Positions 1 to 5,337 of a stretch of 5,969 nt of DNA are shown one piece after another (within the stretch, counting starts at the first letter, position 1; the number at the start of each line of letters is the position of its first letter). The notes under the pieces were generated by a model. The model worked only from the letters and a program-made list of their open reading frames with translations. It did not search any database and was not told the DNA's origin. Source of the stretch: Burkholderiales bacterium (lineage in GTDB: Bacteria > Pseudomonadota > Gammaproteobacteria > Burkholderiales > Burkholderiaceae_C); contig CANJKD010000172.1 in NCBI GenBank assembly GCA_947474415.1, positions 1-5,969 of the forward strand, read 5' to 3'. The translations under genes were made by a program, and so were the position numbers.

Positions 1-1560
1 CCCCATGCTGCGCACGGCCGAGCGCGCCGCCGCTTCGGCCAGGCCTTCGTGCTTGCCGCCGCGTGGGCCGGTGCTGCCGAACAGCACGTCTTTCAGGCCG
101 TCGAACAGCCCTCCGCCAGCATCGGACGGCTCCGGTACGGCCCGACCCGCGCCGGAGGGTGCCGATGCGCTGCCGCCGGGCGCCGGCACGCCGTTACCGG
201 CAGGTGCGGCCTGCGGGCTGGCTGCCGCGCGGCCCTTCAGCTTCTCGTAGGCCGAGTCGCGGTCGACCGCCTTCTCGTACACGCCCGCGACCAGCGAACC
301 GGCGATCAGTGCCGCGCGCTGCGCCGATGTGATCGGGCCGATCTGGCTGCCCGGCGGGATGACGAAGACGCGCTGCGTGACGCTCGGCCGACCCTTCTCG
401 TCGAGCAGGCTCACCAGCGCCTCGCCGACGGCCAGCTCGGTGATCGCGGTCTCGATGTCGAGCCCGGGGTTCGCGCGCATCGTGCTCGCCGCCGCCTTCA
501 CTGCCTTCTGGTCGCGCGGCGTGAACGCGCGCAGCGCGTGCTGCACGCGGTTGCCAAGCTGGGCCAGCACGGAGTCGGGAATGTCGAGCGGGTTCTGTGT
601 CACGAAGTACACGCCCACGCCCTTGCTGCGTACCAGGCGCACGACGAGTTCGATGCGTTCGACAAGCGCCTTCGGGGCCTCGTTGAACAGCAGGTGCGCC
701 TCGTCGAAGAAGAACACGAGTTTCGGCTGGTCGAGGTCACCGACCTCGGGCAGTTGTTCGAACAGCTCGCCCAGCATCCAGAGCAGCAAGGTGGCGTAAA
801 GGCGCGGGCTGTTCATCAGCTGGTCGGCGGCGAGGATGTTGACGACGCCGCGCGCTTCGCCGCTCACTTCGACGGTTTGCATGAAGTCGGCGATGTTCAG
901 CATCGGCTCGCCGAAGAAGCGGTCGCCGCCCTGGGCGTCGATCTGCAGGATGCCACGCTGGATTGCGCCGATGCTGGCGGCGCTGACGTTGCCGTACTCG
1001 GTCGTGAACTGGCTGGCGTTCTCGCCCACGTACTGCAGCATCGCGCGCAGGTCTTTCAAGTCGAGCAGCAGCAGGCCGTTGTCGTCGGCGATTTTGAAGA
1101 CGAGCTGCATCACGCCTTGCTGGGTCTCGTTGAGCGCCAGCATGCGGGCCAGCAGCAGCGGGCCCATGTCGCTGACGGTGGCGCGCACCGGGTGCCCTTG
1201 AGCGCCGCGGGCGGTCTTGTCATCCCCTGACTTGGCGTCGGCGAACACGTCCCACAGTGTGGCGGGGCAGGCAATAGACGGGCTCGGCTCGATGCCACGT
1301 TCCTTGAGAATTGCCGCGAGCTTCGCGCTGATGCTGCCGGCCTGCGTGATTCCCGTCAGGTCGCCCTTCACGTCGGCCATGAACACCGGCACGCCGATGC
1401 GGCTGAAGTTCTCGGCAATCGTCTGCAGGGTGATGGTCTTGCCGGTGCCGGTGGCGCCGGTGATCAGGCCATGGCGGTTCGCGAGGGCCGGAAGCAGAAA
1501 GCAATCAGTGGCAGGCTGCACGGCGGCAACATGCTTGGCAATCAGGATCGGCTCGGCCAT
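1..1560 (-). CDS. yjgR: HerA-like P-loop ATPase, YjgR/DUF853 family (C-terminus cut by window edge)
   Basis: The minus-strand frame is open from ATG at 1560 to base 1, 520 codons without a stop. The start [10 protein letters not shown] leads into a Walker A motif, GATGTGKT (residues 35-42), followed by [10 protein letters not shown] and an FMADVKGDL segment. A Walker B motif, [12 protein letters not shown], lies at about 281-292 with D286/E287. [19 protein letters not shown] (about 201-219) and [11 protein letters not shown] (about 401-411) also look typical of the family. Residues 441-480 form an Ala/Pro/Gly/Ser-rich linker. A basic amphipathic end follows ([12 protein letters not shown], then [13 protein letters not shown]), so probably only a few tens of residues are missing. 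The family resembles the HerA/FtsK hexameric DNA-translocating ATPases, but its cellular role is not well established. No NurA nuclease or defence partner lies next to it. It is divergent from yebC and probably monocistronic on this side. Confidence 0.93.
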   Translation of the reverse strand, partial: MAEPILIAKHVAAVQPATDCFLLPALANRHGLITGATGTGKTITLQTIAENFSRIGVPVFMADVKGDLTGITQAGSISAKLAAILKERGIEPSPSIACPATLWDVFADAKSGDDKTARGAQGHPVRATVSDMGPLLLARMLALNETQQGVMQLVFKIADDNGLLLLDLKDLRAMLQYVGENASQFTTEYGNVSAASIGAIQRGILQIDAQGGDRFFGEPMLNIADFMQTVEVSGEARGVVNILAADQLMNSPRLYATLLLWMLGELFEQLPEVGDLDQPKLVFFFDEAHLLFNEAPKALVERIELVVRLVRSKGVGVYFVTQNPLDIPDSVLAQLGNRVQHALRAFTPRDQKAVKAAASTMRANPGLDIETAITELAVGEALVSLLDEKGRPSVTQRVFVIPPGSQIGPITSAQRAALIAGSLVAGVYEKAVDRDSAYEKLKGRAAASPQAAPAGNGVPAPGGSASAPSGAGRAVPEPSDAGGGLFDGLKDVLFGSTGPRGGKHEGLAEAAARSAVRSMG

Positions 1561-1566
1561 GGGGTG

Positions 1567-1570
1567 CTCC
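1567..1570 (-). promoter_or_regulatory. Ribosome binding site of the yjgR-like gene
   Basis: On the minus strand GGAG ends six bases before the ATG at 1560. This is good Shine-Dalgarno spacing and supports that start over internal ones. Confidence 0.7.
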
Positions 1571-1572
1571 GG

Positions 1573-1591
1573 AAGGGCGCTTCGGGCCCTT
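1573..1591. other. Inverted repeat with a C(TTCG)G loop in the divergent gap
   Basis: AAGGGC (1573-1578) pairs with GCCCTT (1586-1591). Inside, C1580 and G1585 close a TTCG tetraloop, leaving G1579 as a bulge. In the minus-strand transcript the hairpin would sit in the leader immediately before the GGAG of the yjgR-like gene. On the plus strand it is followed by AAGTAAAAT rather than a T run, and no plus-strand gene ends here, so it is not a normal terminator. It could be a leader hairpin or an operator; the sequence does not decide. Confidence 0.4.
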
Positions 1592-1620
1592 AAGTAAAAT
1601 TGCAGTCTATCGAACAACAA
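1591..1620. promoter_or_regulatory. AT-rich core of the divergent promoter region
   Basis: This is the only AT-rich stretch between the divergent start codons at 1560 and 1662, so promoters for both transcripts probably lie here. TAAAAT at 1595-1600 matches five of six bases of a plus-strand -10 box, but no convincing -35 box lies 16-18 bases upstream. On the minus strand TTGTTG or TTGTTC near 1612-1620 could be a weak -35 box with TACTTA near 1591-1596. Position supports the call more than box quality does. Confidence 0.35.
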
Positions 1621-1624
1621 TGCC

Positions 1625-1642
1625 GCCCGGCACTCGCCGGGC
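1625..1642 (+). promoter_or_regulatory. GC-only hairpin in the yebC leader
   Basis: GCCCGGC (1625-1631) and GCCGGGC (1636-1642) are perfect inverted repeats of seven G-C pairs around a four-base ACTC loop. The hairpin ends eight bases before the AAGGGA ribosome binding site of yebC. No T run follows, so it is unlikely to be an intrinsic terminator. If transcribed it would be very stable and could affect message stability or ribosome access. Function is inference. Confidence 0.5.
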
Positions 1643-1650
1643 TCGGGCGC

Positions 1651-1656
1651 AAGGGA
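1651..1656 (+). promoter_or_regulatory. Ribosome binding site of yebC
   Basis: AAGGGA ends five bases before the ATG at 1662. It decides this start over the in-frame ATG at 1620, which would add 14 residues not typical of the family. Confidence 0.7.
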
Positions 1657-1661
1657 ACTTC

Positions 1662-2387
1662 ATGGCGGGTCATTCCAAGTGGGCGAACATCCAGCATCGC
1701 AAGGGCCGGCAAGACGAAAAGCGCGGCAAGGTCTGGACCCGCGTGATCCGTGAAATCACCGTGGCGGCGCGCCAGGGCGGCGCCGATCTGGCAATGAACC
1801 CGCGGCTGCGGCTGGCGGTGGAAAAGGCGAGGGCGGCCAACATGCCGGCCGACACCGTCAAGAAAAACATCGACAAGGCCACCGGCAACCTCGAAGGCGT
1901 GAGCTACGAGGAAATCCGCTACGAGGGCTACGGCATCGGCGGCGCGGCCCTCATCATCGACTGCATGACCGACAACCGCGTGCGCACCGTGGCCCAGGTG
2001 CGCCACGCCTTCAGCAAGTACGGCGGCAACATGGGTACCGAAGGCTCGGTGGCGTTCCAGTTCAAGCCATGCGGGCAGTTCGTGTTCGCGCCCGGCACGA
2101 ACGAAGACAAGGTCATGGAAGTGGCGCTCGAAGCCGGCGCCGACGACGTGCTGACTGACGACGACGGCGCGGTCGAGGTGCTGTGCGCGCCGCCGTTGTT
2201 CGAGGCCGTGCAGGCCGCCCTGGAAGCAGCGGGCCTGAAGCCCGAACTGGCCGAGGTCACGATGCGCGCCGAAAACAGCATCGAGTTGACCGGCGAAGAT
2301 GGCCAGCGCATGCAGAAATTGCTCGACGCGATCGAAGACCTGGACGACGTGCAGGATCTTCATCACAACGCCGAAATCTCAGAATGA
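1662..2387 (+). CDS. yebC: YebC/PmpR/TACO1-family translation factor
   Basis: The 241-residue product has the usual length for the family and opens with its hallmark [18 protein letters not shown]. Further recognisable blocks are the basic N-terminal helical part with [17 protein letters not shown] (about 46-62), the [19 protein letters not shown] segment (about 87-105), and [17 protein letters not shown] (about 117-133). The acidic C-terminal half ends in [15 protein letters not shown]. Members were long annotated as transcriptional regulators. More recent work on the mitochondrial homologue TACO1 and on bacterial YebC proteins supports a role on the ribosome, relieving stalls at proline-rich stretches. 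It is cytosolic. It is the first gene of the plus-strand cluster, and its stop lies 13 bases before purD. Many Burkholderiales keep yebC beside purD, as far as I recall. Confidence 0.95.
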   Translation: MAGHSKWANIQHRKGRQDEKRGKVWTRVIREITVAARQGGADLAMNPRLRLAVEKARAANMPADTVKKNIDKATGNLEGVSYEEIRYEGYGIGGAALIIDCMTDNRVRTVAQVRHAFSKYGGNMGTEGSVAFQFKPCGQFVFAPGTNEDKVMEVALEAGADDVLTDDDGAVEVLCAPPLFEAVQAALEAAGLKPELAEVTMRAENSIELTGEDGQRMQKLLDAIEDLDDVQDLHHNAEISE

Positions 2388-2404
2388 AGGTGGGTGCGGC
2401 ATGA
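2384..2404 (+). other. Six-codon bridging frame between yebC and purD
   Basis: ATG at 2384 overlaps the yebC stop as ATGA. The frame encodes MKVGAA and ends with TGA at 2402-2404, which itself overlaps the purD start as ATGA. A ribosome ending yebC could restart here and be delivered onto the purD start. No separate ribosome binding site is visible for it. It may be chance; see the finding on junctions. Confidence 0.3.
2387..2393 (+). promoter_or_regulatory. Ribosome binding site of purD
   Basis: AAGGTGG lies seven bases before the ATG at 2401 and overlaps the last base of the yebC stop codon. It supports this purD start and tight coupling to yebC. Confidence 0.55.
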
Positions 2405-3711
2405 AGGTTCTTGTCATCGGAAACGGCGGGCGCGAGCACGCGCTGGCCTGGAAGCTCGCCCAGTCGCCCAAGGTGAAAACGGTTTATGTTGCGCCCGGCA
2501 ATGGCGGCACGGCGGCCGACCCGCAGCTGCACAACATCGCGTTGACCGACTTCAACGCGCTGGCCGATTTCGTGCAGGCCGAGAAGGTCACGCTGACCGT
2601 TGTCGGGCCTGAAGCGCCGCTGGCCGCTGGCATCGTAGACGTGTTTCGCGCGCGCGGGCTGCGCGTCTTCGGGCCGACCCGGGCCGCCGCGCAGCTGGAG
2701 AGTTCGAAGGCTTTTGCGAAGGCGTTCATGCAACGCCACAGCATTCCCACGGCGAGCTTTGCCACCTTTACCGATGTGGCCCTGGCGCACGCGCATGTGA
2801 ACGCCGAGGTGGGCCAGAGTGGCGCGCCGATCGTCATCAAGGCCGATGGCCTGGCGGCCGGCAAGGGCGTGGTGGTGGCTACCACGCCGGCGCAGGCCAT
2901 TGAGGCCATCGACTGGATGCTGGGCGAGGGCGACAACAAGCTCGGCGTGCAGCACAACGACGGTCAGGCGCGCGTCGTCATCGAGCAGTTCCTCGAAGGT
3001 GAAGAGGCCAGCTTCATCGTGATGTGCGACGGCAAGAATGTGGTGCCGCTCGCCACCAGCCAGGACCACAAGCGCCTGCTCGACGGCGACGAAGGCCCGA
3101 ACACCGGCGGCATGGGCGCGTATTCGCCCGCGCCGGTGGTCACGCCCAACGTGCACGCGAAGGTGATGCACGAAATCATCCTGCCCACCATCGCCGGCAT
3201 GGCGAAAGACGGCATCACCTACACCGGCTTTCTTTACGCCGGGCTGATGATCGATGGGCAGGGCCAGCCGCGCACCATCGAGTTCAACTGCCGCCTCGGC
3301 GACCCGGAAACCCAGCCCATCCTGATGCGGCTGAAGAGCGACCTGTTCGACCTGTTGATGCATGCGACTGCGGGTGCCAATGAAGGAACGCTTGACCAGG
3401 TCGAACTCCAGTGGGACCGGCGCGTGGCGCTCGGCGTCGTGATGGCCGCCAGCGGCTACCCGATGAACCCGCGCAAGGGTGACGCCATCACCGGCCTGCC
3501 GGGCGAACTGCCAGATGCCTGCGTCTTCCACGCCGGCACCGCAGCCCGCGACGACGCGCCAGTCACGGCGGGCGGGCGCGTGCTGTGCGTGACTGCCCTT
3601 GGTGACTCCGTCAAGCTCGCCCAGCAGCGCGCCTACGAGGTGCTGCGCGGCATCCACTTCGATGGCGCGCTGTACCGGCGCGACATCGGTTATCGCGCCA
3701 TCAAGCGATGA
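2401..3711 (+). CDS. purD: Phosphoribosylamine-glycine ligase (GAR synthetase)
   Basis: The 436-residue ATP-grasp enzyme is close to the usual length of about 430. It joins 5-phosphoribosylamine and glycine using ATP, the second step of de novo purine synthesis in the cytosol. The N-domain opens with [17 protein letters not shown] (GNGGREH at 7-13) and contains VVGPEAPL. The ATP-grasp region shows [18 protein letters not shown] (143-160), [20 protein letters not shown] (222-241) and [13 protein letters not shown] (294-306), which carry the expected nucleotide- and metal-binding residues, including E294, N296 and the DPE triad. The C-terminal end [11 protein letters not shown] is typical. The start is fixed by the MKVLVIG motif and the AAGGTGG site. 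It overlaps no neighbouring gene but ends in an ATGA that starts a short bridging frame toward hemF. The protein looks intact. Confidence 0.97.
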   Translation: MKVLVIGNGGREHALAWKLAQSPKVKTVYVAPGNGGTAADPQLHNIALTDFNALADFVQAEKVTLTVVGPEAPLAAGIVDVFRARGLRVFGPTRAAAQLESSKAFAKAFMQRHSIPTASFATFTDVALAHAHVNAEVGQSGAPIVIKADGLAAGKGVVVATTPAQAIEAIDWMLGEGDNKLGVQHNDGQARVVIEQFLEGEEASFIVMCDGKNVVPLATSQDHKRLLDGDEGPNTGGMGAYSPAPVVTPNVHAKVMHEIILPTIAGMAKDGITYTGFLYAGLMIDGQGQPRTIEFNCRLGDPETQPILMRLKSDLFDLLMHATAGANEGTLDQVELQWDRRVALGVVMAASGYPMNPRKGDAITGLPGELPDACVFHAGTAARDDAPVTAGGRVLCVTALGDSVKLAQQRAYEVLRGIHFDGALYRRDIGYRAIKR

Positions 3712-3743
3712 ACAACGCGACGCGTCGCGGCGTGACCTCTTGA
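3708..3743 (+). other. Eleven-codon bridging frame between purD and hemF
   Basis: ATG at 3708 overlaps the purD stop (ATGA). The frame encodes [11 protein letters not shown] and stops at TGA 3741-3743, overlapping the TTG start of hemF as TTGA. It is out of frame with hemF and contains a 14-base palindrome. It could be a coupling frame that carries ribosomes from purD to hemF, which lacks a clear ribosome binding site of its own. A misread base that hides a longer ATG-started hemF is another possibility. Confidence 0.35.
3716..3729. repeat. Perfect 14-base palindrome in the purD-hemF gap
   Basis: CGCGACGCGTCGCG reads the same on both strands. As RNA it could fold as a five-pair stem with a CGCG loop, ending ten bases before the hemF start. 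As DNA it is a symmetric site. GC-rich sequence makes such palindromes more frequent, so function is uncertain. Confidence 0.5.
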
Positions 3744-4687
3744 ACACGCAGGCCGTTCGCGACTACCTGCTCGGCTTGCAGGCGCGCATCGTCAACGCGA
3801 TGGAGCTTGAGGACGGCCAGCCTTTCCTCACCGACGCCTGGCAGCGTGAAGCGGGCGGCAAGCTCGAAGGCGATGGGTGCACGCGCCTGCTCGAAGAAGG
3901 CAATCTTCTCGAACGTGGCGGTTGCAGCCTCTCGCACGTGAAGGGCAAGACGCTGCCGCCATCGGCTACACAGCATCGCCCGGAACTGGCCGGTGCGCCG
4001 TTCGAGGCGATGGGCGTGTCGCTGGTGTTCCACCCGCGCAACCCGTTCGTGCCGACGGTGCACATGAACGTGCGAATGTTCGCTGCGTTGCCCGAGGGTC
4101 GCGACCCGGTGGTGTGGTTCGGCGGCGGCATGGACCTCACGCCCTACTACGGTTTCGAGGAAGACGCCGCCCACTTCCACCGCGTCAACCGCGCCACGCT
4201 CGCGCCCTTCGGTGCCGACAAGTACCCGCGCTTCAAGCAGTGGTGCGATGACTACTTTTTTTTGAAACACCGCGACGAACCGCGCGGCATCGGCGGCATA
4301 TTCTTCGACGACTTTTCCGAAGCCGGCTTCGACGCCGGCTTCGCGATGATGCGGTCGGTCGGCGATGCCTTCCTGCCAGCCTATCTGCCCATCGTGCAGC
4401 GCCGCAAGGCCATGCCCTTCGGGGCGCGCGAGCGTGACTTCCAGGCCTATCGGCGTGGCCGCTATGTCGAATTCAACCTGGTGTTTGATCGCGGCACCCT
4501 CTTCGGCCTGCAGTCGGGCGGCCGCACCGAAAGCATCCTGATGTCGATGCCGCCGATCGTGAAGTGGCGCTACGACTGGCGGCCCGAGGCGGGCTCGGCC
4601 GAAGCGCGTCTCTACACCGATTTTTTGCGTCCGCGTGACTGGGCGCAGTGGTCTGGTGACGCTTCAGAAGACGGGAACGCTGCTTGA
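3740..4687 (+). CDS. hemF: Oxygen-dependent coproporphyrinogen III oxidase
   Basis: The enzyme converts coproporphyrinogen III to protoporphyrinogen IX by two oxidative decarboxylations with O2, a late haem step in the cytosol. From the TTG start the product is 315 residues; the E. coli enzyme is about 299. Family blocks are [48 protein letters not shown] with H98 and H108, [20 protein letters not shown] (128-147, with H145 and H147), [11 protein letters not shown] with H177, and [20 protein letters not shown]. These conserved histidines are the expected active-site positions. TTG at 3740 is preferred because no ATG or GTG lies nearby in frame and it begins just before [10 protein letters not shown], where homologues begin. 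No good ribosome binding site precedes it, which suggests coupling to upstream translation. A T8 run (4256-4263) encodes F173, F174 and the first part of L175. Confidence 0.96.
   Translation: MNTQAVRDYLLGLQARIVNAMELEDGQPFLTDAWQREAGGKLEGDGCTRLLEEGNLLERGGCSLSHVKGKTLPPSATQHRPELAGAPFEAMGVSLVFHPRNPFVPTVHMNVRMFAALPEGRDPVVWFGGGMDLTPYYGFEEDAAHFHRVNRATLAPFGADKYPRFKQWCDDYFFLKHRDEPRGIGGIFFDDFSEAGFDAGFAMMRSVGDAFLPAYLPIVQRRKAMPFGARERDFQAYRRGRYVEFNLVFDRGTLFGLQSGGRTESILMSMPPIVKWRYDWRPEAGSAEARLYTDFLRPRDWAQWSGDASEDGNAA
4673..4676 (+). promoter_or_regulatory. Ribosome binding site of nadD inside hemF
   Basis: GGGA, within AGACGGGAA, ends seven bases before TTG at 4684. It supports TTG as the nadD start, in place of the in-frame GTG at 4705 that would leave almost nothing before the nucleotide-binding motif. 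Confidence 0.5.
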
Positions 4688-5337
4688 CGTCCACCGCGCA
4701 ACGCGTGCCGCGCATCGGCATCTTCGGCGGCAGCTTCGACCCGGTGCACAACGCGCACCTGGCGCTGGCGAGGCTCGCTCTGGTCGAACTGCAACTCGAC
4801 GAACTGCGCTGGGTGCCGGCCGGCCAGCCCTGGCAGAAGGCGCGCGGCCTGACGCCGGCCGTGCACCGCGAGGCGATGCTGCGGCTCGCCATGGCGGATG
4901 AGCCGCGCTTCACGTTGTCGCGCATTGAGATCGAGCGCGGGGGTGCGAGCTTCACCCTCGACACGGTACGTGAAATGCAGGCGGCGCAGCCTGATGCGCG
5001 ATGGTTTCTGGTGATCGGGCAAGACCAGTACGCCGGCTTTCACAGCTGGCAGGGCTGGCAAGAACTGCTGGCGCGCGTGACGCTGGCAGTTGCAAGTCGG
5101 GCTCACCCAGGCCGGCCAGTAGCGGCCCTGGCGGCCGATACAGCGGTGCAGCGCGTGGCGCACAAGGCAGTGGCATTGCCGATGATGGACGTGTCGTCCA
5201 CCGACATCCGCGACCGGCTGGCGCAGCGGCAAGGACAGCGGCAAGGGCGGGGGCAGGGGATAGACGATCTGGTGCCGCCGGCCGTGGCACGTTATATTGA
5301 GCGACAAAATTTATATCAAGGGCAACCTGGGAGTTGA
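4684..5337 (+). CDS. nadD: Nicotinate-nucleotide adenylyltransferase
   Basis: NadD transfers AMP from ATP to nicotinate mononucleotide, giving deamido-NAD in NAD synthesis. The 217-residue product has [20 protein letters not shown] at 10-29, the nucleotidyltransferase signature with H22 and H25. It also has [10 protein letters not shown], a [17 protein letters not shown] block (the family usually has GxD, then LxxWxxW) and the C-terminal SSTDIR motif (171-176). The end [16 protein letters not shown] is typical. The TTG start overlaps the hemF stop as TTGA. Between SSTDIRDRL and LVPPAV the protein carries a Gln/Gly/Arg-rich stretch, residues 181-192, made by a 12-base tandem duplication and several residues longer than usual. 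The stop is directly followed by the rsfS ATG. Confidence 0.95.
   Translation: MTSTAQRVPRIGIFGGSFDPVHNAHLALARLALVELQLDELRWVPAGQPWQKARGLTPAVHREAMLRLAMADEPRFTLSRIEIERGGASFTLDTVREMQAAQPDARWFLVIGQDQYAGFHSWQGWQELLARVTLAVASRAHPGRPVAALAADTAVQRVAHKAVALPMMDVSSTDIRDRLAQRQGQRQGRGQGIDDLVPPAVARYIERQNLYQGQPGS
5224..5247 (+). repeat. 12-base tandem duplication in nadD
   Basis: CAGCGGCAAGGA (5224-5235) is followed at once by CAGCGGCAAGGG (5236-5247), differing only in the last base. The copies encode QRQG twice, and the G-rich GGGCGGGGGCAGGGG (5245-5259) extends the low-complexity run. It lengthens the loop between the SSTDIR motif and the last helix of NadD. Confidence 0.8.
5291..5319 (+). promoter_or_regulatory. 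AT-rich island before rsfS, possible internal promoter
   Basis: Within otherwise GC-rich coding sequence, 22 of 29 bases are A or T. TTATAT occurs twice (5292-5297 and 5311-5316). TATATT at 5293-5298 matches five of six -10 bases, but no clear -35 box lies 16-18 bases upstream. It encodes YIERQNLYQ of NadD, so codon choice alone may explain part of the composition. A secondary promoter for rsfS, or a less structured start region, is possible. Confidence 0.25.
5329..5333 (+). promoter_or_regulatory. Ribosome binding site of rsfS
   Basis: GGGAG lies inside the end of nadD, four bases before the ATG at 5338. Spacing is slightly short but the match is strong. Confidence 0.65.

Noticed and set aside
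49..1230. A 393-codon open frame on the plus strand opposite the HerA-like gene
   Set aside because: It is the codon-aligned complement of a clearly conserved ATPase frame in GC-rich DNA. Its product is Arg/Ala/His-rich and shows no domain.
1..1560. HerA-type anti-phage defence system
   Set aside because: Defence HerA ATPases sit beside SIR2, DUF4297 or NurA-like partners. Here the neighbour is yebC, and the protein matches the stand-alone YjgR family.
1573..1600. Intrinsic terminator
   Set aside because: There is no T run after the stem on the plus strand, and no plus-strand gene ends here. On the minus strand the stem lies inside the leader of the yjgR-like gene.
1620..1661. Upstream in-frame ATG adding 14 residues to YebC
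   Set aside because: The family starts at MAGHSKW, the AAGGGA site serves the ATG at 1662, and the extension would lie over the leader hairpin.
1590..2366. A 258-codon minus-strand open frame opposite yebC
   Set aside because: It mirrors the yebC codons, spans the divergent promoter gap, and has no family features.
2257..3747. A 496-codon open frame on the minus strand opposite purD
   Set aside because: It covers purD completely and has low-information His/Arg/Gly-rich sequence. PurD motifs prove the other strand is the coding one.
5245..5259. G-quadruplex in the G-rich end of nadD
   Set aside because: Only three runs of three or more Gs occur close together, so a standard four-run motif is not met.
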